A stretch of DNA of 16,288 bases from Spirochaetaceae bacterium (GCA_003552745.1 PUOG01000358.1:1-16288), one strand, 5' to 3'. Shown: positions 1-7,247, numbered from the stretch's first letter. Made by a program: numbers and translations. The notes: a model not told the origin generated them from the sequence alone.

Positions 1-30
1 CGCCTTCTGTTAAAGGACGAGAGGCGATGA
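1..30 (+). CDS. mrpE: C-terminal end of Mrp antiporter subunit E (partial)
   Basis: Only the last nine codons lie in the window. Read in the frame ending at the TGA at 28-30 they give RLLLKDERR, a basic cytoplasmic-looking tail. The stop overlaps the ATG of the next gene in an ATGA junction, the same coupling used between the following subunits. MrpE normally sits directly before MrpF in this operon type, so the assignment rests on position and junction style rather than on sequence similarity. Confidence 0.5.
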   Translation, partial: RLLLKDERR

Positions 31-287
31 CCTTTCTGGTGATCACGCTCGTGGTAATCGCGCTCCTCCTCATCGGCAGCCTCGTGCGTGTCTTCGTCGG
101 GCCCACCGTGTGGGACCGCGTGCTCGGCCTGAACCTGGTTACCGCAAAGCTGGTCATGGCAATCGTCGTGTTCGCGTTCCTCGTCGATCGGACCTTTCTA
201 CTCGATGTTGCCATTGTCTACAGTCTGCTCGGTTTTATCGCGAGTGTGCTCATTTCACGCTTTATAGAGGGAAAGGGACAGGTATGA
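27..287 (+). CDS. mrpF: Mrp/Mnh Na+/H+ antiporter subunit F
   Basis: This 86-residue inner-membrane protein is a small subunit of the multi-protein Mrp (Mnh) cation/proton antiporter. It has three predicted membrane helices (about residues 3-22, 35-53 and 58-78). Family hallmarks are GPTVWDRVLGLNLVT (25-39, with Asp30) and LLDVAIVYSLLGF (58-70, with Asp60), and the length is normal for MrpF. The ATG at 27 follows AAAGGACGAGAGG, a usable Shine-Dalgarno region. The gene overlaps both neighbours by 4 bases (ATGA), which implies translational coupling. MrpF is needed for complex assembly in characterised systems; that role is carried over from the family. Confidence 0.93.
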   Translation: MTFLVITLVVIALLLIGSLVRVFVGPTVWDRVLGLNLVTAKLVMAIVVFAFLVDRTFLLDVAIVYSLLGFIASVLISRFIEGKGQV

Positions 288-592
288 TTCTGACAATCGC
301 CGGCCAGATTCTCGTCTCGCTCGGGCTCGTGTTCAGCCTGATCGGACTCTACAGCGTCCTTGCGTATAAAAGCTTCTACGCGCGCGTCGTTATTACGAGC
401 AAGATCGACACGATGGGCTTTATCACCTTGATCTTCGGAATGATGTTGTTGAGCGGCTCGTGGATCGTCGTCCTGAAACTCACGATCATCCTCCTTTTCG
501 ATCTGCTGACTTCGCCGCTGGCGACCACCGGCCTCGCCCATTCGGCGTTCCAGAGCGGCTACAAGATTCGAAAGGATTTCGGCCGTGGTTGA
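284..592 (+). CDS. mrpG: Mrp/Mnh Na+/H+ antiporter subunit G
   Basis: This is a 102-residue inner-membrane subunit of the Mrp antiporter. Three hydrophobic helices are visible (about 5-27, 42-60 and 62-75). The conserved MrpG features are SFYARVVITSKIDTMGF (30-46), equivalent to the family's YxRLHAxTKADTLG region, and LTSPLATTGLAHSAF (75-89). I chose the ATG at 284 because it overlaps the mrpF stop as ATGA and gives the normal family length. The open frame continues upstream to 110, but that extension is arginine-rich, lies inside mrpF and does not resemble the family. The 3' end overlaps the next gene by 8 bases. Confidence 0.93.
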   Translation: MILTIAGQILVSLGLVFSLIGLYSVLAYKSFYARVVITSKIDTMGFITLIFGMMLLSGSWIVVLKLTIILLFDLLTSPLATTGLAHSAFQSGYKIRKDFGRG

Positions 593-1151
593 GTTGATCC
601 TTCTGATTTCGCTCGTCCTTCTCGCGTTGCTGGCGATCAGGGCGGAGATACTTCGCGTAGCGGTCGTCTTTTTCGGCATATTCTCGCTGGTCTGTTCGTT
701 TCTCTACCTCTACTATCAGGCACCGGATGTCGCGATCGCCGAGGCGGTGATCGGCAGCGGTCTCATCACGTTGCTCTATCTGACCGCGCTCAAGCGCTAC
801 AAGGTATACAACATTGCGTTCACGAGCGACTCGTTCACCGACGTGACCGACCGCACGATCGTCGAGGGCACCAGACACGAGCACTTTCTTGGCGAGGTGG
901 AAGAGTTCTGTCTTAACCGGGAGCTCGAGCCACAGCTCGTCTTCACGCCTGACTCGGTCGACGAACTGTTGGAAACGGGGCAGTTCGACCTGATTATCCG
1001 TCAAGAGGGAGAGCAGATAACCGTCTACGGCAATCAGGAGAATTTCGTCGTCGACGAGCTCGAGATGTTGCTCATTCTCCGCTACGAGGACCTGAGCATC
1101 AAAGTTGAGCGTTTCGGTGAGAATCCGGAACAGGAAGAGGTCGTCGTATGA
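585..1151 (+). CDS. DUF4040 (MbhD-like) Mrp antiporter subunit with soluble C-terminal extension
   Basis: The first 75 residues form membrane helices (about 2-19, 23-43 and 48-68) with the motif QAPDVAIAEAVIGSGL (45-60). This is the signature of DUF4040/MbhD, which corresponds to part of the C-terminal region of MrpA. In MrpA-type complexes this region lines the ion path between subunits. The remaining roughly 115 residues are hydrophilic, acidic and probably folded, with alternating strand- and helix-like stretches such as LVFTPDSVDELLETGQFDLI (118-137); I do not recognise that domain with certainty. The start is GTG at 585, inside mrpG, and the stop overlaps the next ATG as ATGA. Canonical stand-alone MbhD proteins are about 90 residues, so the extension is unusual. 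Confidence 0.85.
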   Translation: MVELILLISLVLLALLAIRAEILRVAVVFFGIFSLVCSFLYLYYQAPDVAIAEAVIGSGLITLLYLTALKRYKVYNIAFTSDSFTDVTDRTIVEGTRHEHFLGEVEEFCLNRELEPQLVFTPDSVDELLETGQFDLIIRQEGEQITVYGNQENFVVDELEMLLILRYEDLSIKVERFGENPEQEEVVV

Positions 1152-1411
1152 TGAGGCATATTCTCGTCTCGCTTCTGGTTCTGCTTCTGTTCGGGTTCGT
1201 GCTCTTTGTCTATATCGCACATCCGGACGGACACGACTCGGAAGTAAGCGCGTACTACATTGACAATTTCATTGAAGACACCGGAGCACGGAACGCGGTG
1301 GCAGCCATCTATCTGAACTATCGCATGTACGACACCGTATTCGAGGCACTGATACTGCTCGTGAGTATAATCGCGATGCTTCACTTCTTTAGGGTGGGGG
1401 GACACGGTTGA
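1148..1411 (+). CDS. MbhE-like Mrp antiporter subunit (MrpA C-terminal fragment)
   Basis: This 87-residue protein has an N-terminal membrane helix (5-24), an extracytoplasmic loop and a second helix (64-82). The stretch ARNAVAAIYLNYRMYDTVFE (47-66) matches the pattern NVVxxILxDFRGFDTxGE found at the very C-terminus of MrpA and in MbhE. The family's 'DFRGFD' reads 'NYRMYD' here. Together with the preceding gene it supplies the MrpA C-terminal parts as separate polypeptides. It starts with ATGATG at 1148 overlapping the previous stop, and ends in a TTGA overlap with the next gene. Confidence 0.82.
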   Translation: MMRHILVSLLVLLLFGFVLFVYIAHPDGHDSEVSAYYIDNFIEDTGARNAVAAIYLNYRMYDTVFEALILLVSIIAMLHFFRVGGHG

Positions 1412-1809
1412 AGGTCGACATTTCCGGTACCCGCAGCGAGATTATCAGCATCATGAGCGGCTTGCTCTATCCGTTTATTATCGTCTTTGCCGTCTATATC
1501 ATACTGAACGGTCACAACACGCCGGGCGGCGGATTTCAGGGCGGCGCGATTCTCGCGACCCTCTTTCTTGCCCGCTTCATCGTATTGCCGGAGAACGATC
1601 TCGACGTGCACTGGAGCCACAATCTGGAGAAGGCGCTCTTCGCGATTATTCTTCTCATTCCCGGCCTCTTCGTCTTCGCCGGACTCCAGTACCGCTTTGA
1701 GGCGCTGCGTGAGCCGTATCTCATCTTTATGAATATCGTTATCGGATTGAAGGTGGCGTTCGGCTTGACGATCGTCGTCTTCCGCTTCGGCTTCTACGAG
1801 GGGCGATAG
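1408..1809 (+). CDS. mrpB: Mrp/Mnh Na+/H+ antiporter subunit B
   Basis: This 133-residue protein is of the MnhB family (PF04039 type), with about four membrane helices. The hallmark HNTPGGGFQGGAI (36-48), preceded by a hydrophobic helix ending in YIILNG, is nearly diagnostic. The start is a TTG at 1408 whose last two bases belong to the stop of the preceding gene (TTGA), so expression is coupled; no in-frame ATG lies near. Upstream GGGTGGGGGG can act as a ribosome-binding site. Length is normal for MnhB without an MrpA fusion. Confidence 0.93.
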   Translation: MKVDISGTRSEIISIMSGLLYPFIIVFAVYIILNGHNTPGGGFQGGAILATLFLARFIVLPENDLDVHWSHNLEKALFAIILLIPGLFVFAGLQYRFEALREPYLIFMNIVIGLKVAFGLTIVVFRFGFYEGR

Positions 1810-1813
1810 AGAA

Positions 1814-2182
1814 ATGATCGACATTCCGATTGGCCCGGAGATCATTAACGGCCAGACAATCAGCCTGCTGATCTTCTTCATTGGTGTCTTCGGCATCGTG
1901 ACCCAACGCAACATCGTCAAGACAATCATCTCGATTAACGTCATGGATGTCGGAGCGATTCTCTTTCTGATAACGGTGAATGTACGTGCGGGGGATGTAC
2001 CGCCTGTCGGTGAAGCTGATTTTCTGCGCATGGCCGACCCGCTCCCGCAGGCGCTCATGATCACCGCGATCGTCATCGGCATTTCGGTTTCCGCGGTGAG
2101 CTTGACGATATTCATCAGCCTTTTCCGCAAGCACGGAACCTCCGACTGGAGCAAGATCATCAAGAGGATAGAGAGCCGGTAA
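1814..2182 (+). CDS. mrpC: Mrp/Mnh Na+/H+ antiporter subunit C (NuoK-like)
   Basis: This is a 122-residue, three-helix membrane protein related to NuoK of respiratory complex I. The conserved DPLPQALMITAIVIGIS (75-91) is typical of MnhC/MrpC, and the N-terminal half (about 17-58) holds the other two helices. It starts at ATG 1814, four bases after mrpB, and ends in a TAATG junction with mrpD, so the two reading frames share one base. In studied Mrp complexes this subunit sits between the MrpA and MrpD parts and contributes to proton transfer; here that is inferred from homology. Confidence 0.93.
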   Translation: MIDIPIGPEIINGQTISLLIFFIGVFGIVTQRNIVKTIISINVMDVGAILFLITVNVRAGDVPPVGEADFLRMADPLPQALMITAIVIGISVSAVSLTIFISLFRKHGTSDWSKIIKRIESR

Positions 2183-3774
2183 TGCCGTTGTACCTTTTCG
2201 TGATCGGTCCCGTCTTTGTCGCGACGGTCGGGTACTTTCTCCCGCGGATCTGGTTCAAGTACGTCCTGCTTGCTTCCCAGCTCGTGTTGCTGGGGATGGC
2301 GGTCTCACTCGTAGTCGACGTGCGGTCGACCGGAACCGTGTTGCAGCAAGTCGGTGGTTGGGCCCCGGACGTCGGAATCGCCTTGCGCGCCGATCTGCTG
2401 GGAAGCGCAATGGTGCTCTTTACGACGCTCATCTACCTCTTCCTGATCGTCTTCAGCTTTCGGAAACAGTACACCGATAATATGTTCCAGTTCCTCTTCC
2501 TGGTCATCCAGGGTGTCACGCTGAGTGTCTTTCTTTCACAGGATATCTTCAACATCTACGTGATGATAGAGGTGATGACCATCATCATCAGCGTCCTGAT
2601 CATGTGGAAGCGCGGGAAACAGGCGCTGTACGACGGTACGCTCTACCTGCTGATAAATCTGGCGGCAATGTCGTTCTTTCTGCTCGGAGTCGGGTTCGTC
2701 TATCGCAGCCTTGGCGTGTTGAATTTCCAGGCTATGACCACGCGTGTCGGCATGATCTCCGATGCGCGCGCACTCGTTATGCCGTACGCGCTGCTTATGA
2801 CCGCGGTGGGACTAAAGGCGGCGATCATGCCGCTTTCGAGCTGGCTTCCGCATGCCCACGGCACCCCGAGCGCACCGAGTATCATTTCCGCTGCGCTTTC
2901 CGGTCTTCTCGTGAAGGTCGGCATATATATGTTTATCCGCCTGCGTGACATTTTCGCCGCGGCGATTCTCGCCGACGAGTTCTTCCTCGTCGTCGGAGCA
3001 GTAACGGCGATTCTCGGTTTTCTCTTAGCCCTTACACAGCGCGACCTGAAGCTCATTCTCGCCTATTCGACCGTGAGCCAGATCGGACTCATCATGGTCG
3101 GCCTGAACAGCGGATCCTACGAGGCGTACTGGGGTGGCGTCTACCACATACTCAACCACGGAGTGTTCAAGGCCGTGCTCTTCCTTACGGCCGGTGCAAT
3201 CGCCAAAGAGTACGGAACGAAAGACATTAACAAGATTGGCGGTGTCTTCGCCCGAATGCCGATCGTGGGAACTGCAACCGTGCTCGCGATCCTCGGAATC
3301 ATCGGCACCCCTTTCTTCAACGGATCGATCTCGAAGTATCTCATCCAGGTTGGTTTCGACGGCGCACACGAGATACTGATCTACGTAATAAACCTCGGTA
3401 CGACGCTCATTTTCGCGAAGTACTCGACGATTCTGTTCGGGGCACGTGGTGAGCGATCGGTACCTCGGGATCCGTTTGTGGCGGGCTCTTCTATCGTCAT
3501 GGCCGGGCTCTGCATAGCTATGGGTATTGCCGCGCGCCCGATCGTCAACTATCTCTTCGCCGTCGACGTCACCGTGGAAGGCGCATACTACCTCGACAAG
3601 TTCGTCGCCTTCGGTGCGACCGTTGCCGTGGCCGCCGCCGTGTACTACTTCGTGCTTCGCAGGGCATCTTTTCTTCGCACGATTCGCGAGATCCGTTTCG
3701 ACTTTCCGAATATCGCGCTGATGCTGACCGGCTTTTTTGCCGTGCTCAGTGTGTACTTGTATATGTCGGTATGA
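2182..3774 (+). CDS. mrpD: Mrp/Mnh Na+/H+ antiporter subunit D (proton-translocating, NuoL/M/N-like)
   Basis: This 530-residue, roughly 14-helix protein of the Proton_antipo_M family is the one large ion-translocating subunit visible here. Key residues of the family are present. Glu130 in DIFNIYVMIEVMTI is the helix-5 acidic residue. Lys212 lies in GLKAAIMPLSSWLPHAH. HGTPSAPSIISAALSG leads to Lys245 in LLVKVGIY. His322 and His326 with Lys330 lie in YHILNHGVFKAVLF, and QRDLKLILAYSTVSQIG (286-302) is also conserved. It is the last gene of the operon and converges on rlmD, which starts 58 bases beyond its stop. The product should couple H+ entry to Na+ or other cation export. Confidence 0.94.
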   Translation: MPLYLFVIGPVFVATVGYFLPRIWFKYVLLASQLVLLGMAVSLVVDVRSTGTVLQQVGGWAPDVGIALRADLLGSAMVLFTTLIYLFLIVFSFRKQYTDNMFQFLFLVIQGVTLSVFLSQDIFNIYVMIEVMTIIISVLIMWKRGKQALYDGTLYLLINLAAMSFFLLGVGFVYRSLGVLNFQAMTTRVGMISDARALVMPYALLMTAVGLKAAIMPLSSWLPHAHGTPSAPSIISAALSGLLVKVGIYMFIRLRDIFAAAILADEFFLVVGAVTAILGFLLALTQRDLKLILAYSTVSQIGLIMVGLNSGSYEAYWGGVYHILNHGVFKAVLFLTAGAIAKEYGTKDINKIGGVFARMPIVGTATVLAILGIIGTPFFNGSISKYLIQVGFDGAHEILIYVINLGTTLIFAKYSTILFGARGERSVPRDPFVAGSSIVMAGLCIAMGIAARPIVNYLFAVDVTVEGAYYLDKFVAFGATVAVAAAVYYFVLRRASFLRTIREIRFDFPNIALMLTGFFAVLSVYLYMSV

Positions 3775-3779
3775 TAGCC

Positions 3780-3803
3780 GCTGCACCGTGCAGCCCCGGT
3801 GCA
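3780..3803. terminator. Possible hairpin terminator between mrpD and rlmD
   Basis: TGCACCG at 3782-3788 pairs perfectly with CGGTGCA at 3797-3803 (7 bp, 8-base loop). An alternative fold pairs GCTGCA at 3780-3785 with TGCAGC at 3789-3794 (6 bp, 3-base loop). The element lies directly after the mrpD stop and before the rlmD stop on the other strand, where a shared terminator would be expected. There is no T-run on either side, so an intrinsic terminator is not proven. Confidence 0.35.
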
Positions 3804-3832
3804 ACATGTCGCTTCGGCATCGCGGCAGTCGC

Positions 3833-5419
3833 CTACTCCGTGCGCGTAAGCTCGACGACGCACTCTATGTGAAACGTCTGCGGGAACATATCCACGCCGC
3901 GCATGCGGGTCACCCGGTATGCCTGCGATAACCGTTCCACATCGCGCGCCTGCGTCGGCGGTTTGCAGCTTACATAGATTATGCGCGGCGGTTGCTCGGA
4001 CAACAGAGTGTCCACGACGCGAGGATGGAGTCCGGCGCGCGGGGGATCGACGATAACGAGATCGGGGCGAGCCTCGTCTCCGGGAAAGCCATCGCGGAGT
4101 ACTTTTTCGGCTTCGCCGGTCACGAATGTGCAGTTGCCGATGCCGTTGCGCTCTGCGTTCTCCCGTGCGCCGAATATGGCCTCCTCGACAGACTCCACTC
4201 CGAAAACCGACGCGGCGTGCCGGGCTGCCAACAGCGAAATGCTCCCCGTGCCACAGTAGATGTCATAGACGACTTGCGAGCCGTCGAGCTGCGCCCAGTC
4301 AATGACCAGGCGATAGAGTCGCTCGGCTTGGTCGGGATTGGTCTGGAAGAACGATGTCGGTCCGATGAGGAAGTCGACTCCGTCGATCTTCTCGCGTATC
4401 CGGAGTGCACCGCTCTGGTGCTCGAGCGTGCAGTTTGCGATCGCATCGTTCTTCGAGACGTTGACGCCGGTGTAAAGCGAGGTGATCGCCGGAAAGCGTT
4501 CCGTGAAGAAACGGACGACACGCGCGGCATCATCATCATTCCTTTCTCCGAACACCACGATCACCATGACCTCGCCTTCGCGAGTCGTCCGGATAATCAG
4601 CGATCGCAGGAAGCCTTCGTTCGAAACCGGATCAAAAAATGAAAGCCCTTCGTTCCGTGCGAATTCCGCGAGCGCGTTACGGATCTCGTTCGACGGATCC
4701 GGCTGCAGATGACACTCCTCGATCTCGAGCACCTTGTCGAAATGACCTCGCACATGGAATCCGAGCGCACTCCGATCATCGAAAACCTCGCCACCGGCGA
4801 TCTCGTCCGGCGTAAGCCACCGCCGATTGGAGAAACTGAAGTCGAGTTTGTTGCGATACCGTCTGTCAGCCGGCGCGGCGAGTAACGGCTCAATTTCGGG
4901 CAGATGAACGCCGGGTGCTATGGACCGGTATGCCTGCCGGATAAACGTCTGCTTCCAGTCGACTTGCCGCTCGTAGGGTAGATACTGCCACTTACACCCA
5001 CCACACTGTTCGAAGTGTCTGCAAAACGGTGCGATGCGGTCGGGGCTGTCGGTGTACCGGTGTGTCACTCGCGCATAGCCGAAGCTCTTCTTCCAGCGAT
5101 AAACGTGCACGTCGACGATTTCACCAGGCAATACGTCATCCACGAATACGACTACGCCGCCGGGCTTGATGATTCCTCGGCCCTCGTATTCGAGATCGAC
5201 TACTTCCTGGCGCTGGTAGCTCTTGCTGCGCTTCGACACGCCGGCCACTATATCCAAAACCGCACAACGTCGAAAACCGCCTGCATCGTCAAACTGCGTG
5301 TGTTTGCCGCATTGCCGCAGCGAAAAGCTGGAAGACGGTGCGCCGTAAATCGTTCCTGCAGAAAAAAATGCCCCCAATTGCCGTTCCGTTCGAAAATAGG
5401 CTTTTGCCGTTTTCGGCAT
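3833..5419 (-). CDS. rlmD: 23S rRNA (uracil-5-)-methyltransferase, RlmD/RumA family
   Basis: This cytoplasmic SAM-dependent RNA m5U methyltransferase should act on a 23S rRNA uridine (U1939 in the E. coli case). Domains in order are a TRAM RNA-binding fold (about 69-122), a [4Fe-4S] site (Cys133, Cys139, Cys142 in CRHFEQCGGC, plus Cys237), and a C-terminal methyltransferase. The last has FFQTNPDQAE (357-366), the SAM loop DIYCGTGSIS (386-395), Asp458 in VDPPRAG, nucleophile Cys485 in VSCKPPTQARD and general base Glu519 in HIECVVEL. The usual Asn after the nucleophile is Lys486. The first 57-60 residues are not family-like. The ATG at 5419 has AGGA 10 bases upstream, but GTG codons at 5248 or 5239 would give the normal 468-471 residues. 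RlmC or TrmA specificity cannot be excluded. Confidence 0.9.
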   Translation of the reverse strand: MPKTAKAYFRTERQLGAFFSAGTIYGAPSSSFSLRQCGKHTQFDDAGGFRRCAVLDIVAGVSKRSKSYQRQEVVDLEYEGRGIIKPGGVVVFVDDVLPGEIVDVHVYRWKKSFGYARVTHRYTDSPDRIAPFCRHFEQCGGCKWQYLPYERQVDWKQTFIRQAYRSIAPGVHLPEIEPLLAAPADRRYRNKLDFSFSNRRWLTPDEIAGGEVFDDRSALGFHVRGHFDKVLEIEECHLQPDPSNEIRNALAEFARNEGLSFFDPVSNEGFLRSLIIRTTREGEVMVIVVFGERNDDDAARVVRFFTERFPAITSLYTGVNVSKNDAIANCTLEHQSGALRIREKIDGVDFLIGPTSFFQTNPDQAERLYRLVIDWAQLDGSQVVYDIYCGTGSISLLAARHAASVFGVESVEEAIFGARENAERNGIGNCTFVTGEAEKVLRDGFPGDEARPDLVIVDPPRAGLHPRVVDTLLSEQPPRIIYVSCKPPTQARDVERLSQAYRVTRMRGVDMFPQTFHIECVVELTRTE

Positions 5420-5542
5420 AATCGTAGTATCCTGTGAACGCGAGTCAGATGAAAGCGAAGTGCCGGAGCGATTTTCCGGTACATCGGGTCCCGGTGGGGC
5501 CGAAGACGCGAGATCTCACGAGAGAGGAAAGGAAGGTTTCCA
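5420..5542. promoter_or_regulatory. Divergent intergenic region, rlmD / envelope operon
   Basis: These 123 bases separate rlmD (leftward) from the lipoprotein gene (rightward) and must hold the start signals for the latter. I find no convincing -35/-10 pair; TAGTAT at 5425-5430 with TTGCCG at 5404-5409 has only a 15-base spacer. A short inverted repeat, CCGGA..TCCGG, lies at about 5463-5479. At the right end AGAGAGGAAAGGAAGG (5521-5536) is a strong Shine-Dalgarno region, 6 bases before the ATG at 5543. Confidence 0.35.
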
Positions 5543-6445
5543 ATGAAAGCACTGAAATATGCGCTTGCCGTTACAACGCTGTTACTGTTTGTCGTGGCGT
5601 GCGCCACTCCCCCGGAGGACGATCCGGTCGAGGTCGCACCCGAAGAGCTTGAACGGCTGCGAACACAGGCGCAGGAGTTGCAGGCGCTTATCGCCGAATA
5701 CGGACTCGACGAGTACGAGGAAGAAGAGTTCGCATTAGGGGTCGCCGCGTTCGAGCGCGGTGAATCGCTGCGCACCGAAGACCCGGATGGTGCACTCGAA
5801 GATTACGAGCAATCGATCGGCCACTTTGATGTAGTCGTCGAGCGAGGATTCGGAGCGCTGCTCGTTGACCGACAGAGTGAGGTCGAAGGAGCGCGACAGG
5901 CGGCCATAGATGCACGTGCACCGACCGCCGTTGCGGCAGAGTTCGAGGACGCGGAGGACGTACTCGCTCAGGCGATTGAGTTGCGCGAAACCGGGGCGTA
6001 CGAGGAATCATACGCATCGTTCGCCGATGCCGAAGAACGCTTCGACTCAAGCCGGCAGACCGCCGAACGGCTACACGAGGATGCGCTGGCCCGGCAGGAT
6101 GAGGCCGAAACGGCGAAACAGGCGGCTATTGACGCACGCGCGCCTCGCGCTGCTGCCTCCGAATTCGAAGCGGCCGAGGAAGTGTTTGTTCAGGGGAAGG
6201 AGCTCCTGGAGGATGCCGTATACGAGGACTCGATTGCCTCATTCGACGATGCCGAAGAACGCTTCAACACGAGCCGACAGACCGCCGAACGAAAGCGCGA
6301 TGACGCACGAGCCGCTCTCGACCAGCTCGATGAACGTTTCAGCGAGGCCGAGACACAAGCCTCCGAGGTCGAGCGCGAGCTCGAAGAGGAAGAACGAGCA
6401 CTCGAGGAAGCAGTAGAAGACGAAGAAGAGCGGGAAGAACTATAG
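5543..6445 (+). CDS. Repeat-containing envelope lipoprotein
   Basis: The product has 300 residues. A signal peptide ends in a lipobox (VVAC, Cys20), so the mature protein should be lipid-anchored in the envelope. The mature part is very acidic and almost wholly helical. It holds two 74-residue tandem repeats (115-188 and 189-262), each with QAAIDARAP, a helical stretch and ending in DAEERF..SRQTAER. A diverged earlier unit lies at about 57-97. The C-terminus (263-300) is a charged coiled-coil-like helix ending in Glu-rich sequence. The AxAPxxAxxEFxxAE pattern recalls DUF4398/TPR-like lipoproteins, but I do not assign a named family. A LysM-domain gene starts 9 bases downstream, which suggests a joint role in cell-wall or envelope structure. 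Confidence 0.85.
   Translation: MKALKYALAVTTLLLFVVACATPPEDDPVEVAPEELERLRTQAQELQALIAEYGLDEYEEEEFALGVAAFERGESLRTEDPDGALEDYEQSIGHFDVVVERGFGALLVDRQSEVEGARQAAIDARAPTAVAAEFEDAEDVLAQAIELRETGAYEESYASFADAEERFDSSRQTAERLHEDALARQDEAETAKQAAIDARAPRAAASEFEAAEEVFVQGKELLEDAVYEDSIASFDDAEERFNTSRQTAERKRDDARAALDQLDERFSEAETQASEVERELEEEERALEEAVEDEEEREEL
5885..6328 (+). repeat. Two in-frame 222-bp tandem repeats inside the lipoprotein gene
   Basis: Unit 1 spans 5885-6106 and unit 2 spans 6107-6328, each encoding 74 residues. The best conserved parts are the block coding for QAAIDARAP near the start of each unit and a block near 6029 and 6251 coding for DAEERF, where GATGCCGAAGAACGCTTC is identical in both. Divergence is mostly at third codon positions, so the duplication looks old and held by protein-level selection. 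Confidence 0.85.
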
Positions 6446-6454
6446 GGGGCGACC

Positions 6455-7216
6455 ATGAAAGTATTACGAATAGCGATAATCGCAGGACTCGCCGCCTTCG
6501 TAGCGGCAGCACCGCTTTTTGCACAGAATCTGTTGGACAACGAGGAGTACCGTCGCGCGCAGGAACTCAGGGCCGAAGCCGAGGAAGCGTTCGAAGAAGG
6601 GGACTACGATCTCGCCATCGAGCTCGCGGATGAGGCCGATCGGTACATCGAACTCGCTCGAGAAGTCGCCGAACGGCGCCGCGACGGTTTTCGAGCCGCG
6701 AATGCGCGGACCCTGGCACAACGTCGCCTCGATCTTGTGGATGGTTTCGACGCGGAAACTCACTTTCCCGACGAGTACGAGGAGGGCGTAGCGCTCTTCG
6801 ATGAAGGGCAATCGCTCTACGATGATGAGGAGTACGTCGATTCGCGGGAGTCGTTTCTCGCAGTCCTCGATGTGCTCGACGACGACATCGTTGCTGAGCT
6901 ACGCGACATTGCTCGCCGGTTGGCAGAGGCCAAAGAGGAGGAGGCGGAGGAACCGCAGCCGGAGGCCGAGCTTCCCGAATACTACGTCGTGCGACTCATT
7001 CCGGAGCGGCGCGATAGTTTCTGGCGAATAGCCGAGTACGATTTCGTCTATAATGACCCGTGGGAATGGCCGAGGCTGTATGAAGCCAACCGCGATATCC
7101 TTCACGATCCGGACAATCCTGACCTGATCCATCCTGGAATGCAGTTCCGGATTCCGACTCTCGACGACGAAGCTCGAGACGGCGTCTGGGAGGATGGCGA
7201 GATTATCCGCGACTGA
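6455..7216 (+). CDS. Secreted helical-repeat protein with C-terminal LysM-like domain
   Basis: The product has 253 residues. The N-terminus is a cleavable signal peptide (hydrophobic 5-19, likely cleavage after Ala23 in LFAQN), with no lipobox. Residues 28-160 are acidic helices with TPR-like spacing (EEGDYDLAIELADEADRY, then EYEEGVALFDEGQSLYDDEE). A Glu-rich linker (160-173) leads to a LysM-like domain at about 176-235, with YYVVRLI, WPRLYEANRD and NPDLIHPGMQFRIP. LysM domains bind N-acetylglucosamine-containing glycans, so periplasmic peptidoglycan contact is the likely role. It starts 9 bases after the lipoprotein gene, behind a GGGGG Shine-Dalgarno site. Similar LysM tails are common in spirochaete proteins (recalled, not searched). 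Confidence 0.85.
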   Translation: MKVLRIAIIAGLAAFVAAAPLFAQNLLDNEEYRRAQELRAEAEEAFEEGDYDLAIELADEADRYIELAREVAERRRDGFRAANARTLAQRRLDLVDGFDAETHFPDEYEEGVALFDEGQSLYDDEEYVDSRESFLAVLDVLDDDIVAELRDIARRLAEAKEEEAEEPQPEAELPEYYVVRLIPERRDSFWRIAEYDFVYNDPWEWPRLYEANRDILHDPDNPDLIHPGMQFRIPTLDDEARDGVWEDGEIIRD

Positions 7217-7247
7217 CCGCGGCTGATCTCAACCGTAAACCCAGAGC

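Noticed and set aside
110..283. Upstream extension of the mrpG frame
   Set aside because: It lies inside mrpF, is Arg-rich and not family-like. The ATG at 284 with the ATGA overlap gives the normal MrpG length.
486..1220. 244-codon minus-strand frame
   Set aside because: It is antisense to mrpG and the DUF4040 subunit and full of charged low-complexity sequence. No recognisable motifs or start signals are visible.
3025..3807. 260-codon minus-strand frame
   Set aside because: It is antisense to mrpD, whose catalytic motifs are clear. The composition is typical of reverse-frame translation.
5360..5419. Possible transcription attenuator in the rlmD 5' region (short hairpin followed by a run of seven T on the minus strand)
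   Set aside because: The stem next to the T-run is at most about 5 bp, so a terminator fold is not convincing. The region may simply be coding or an AT-rich leader.
5434..5652. 72-codon plus-strand frame before and into the lipoprotein gene
   Set aside because: It overlaps the lipoprotein start in another frame, has no ribosome-binding site and has no plausible protein features.
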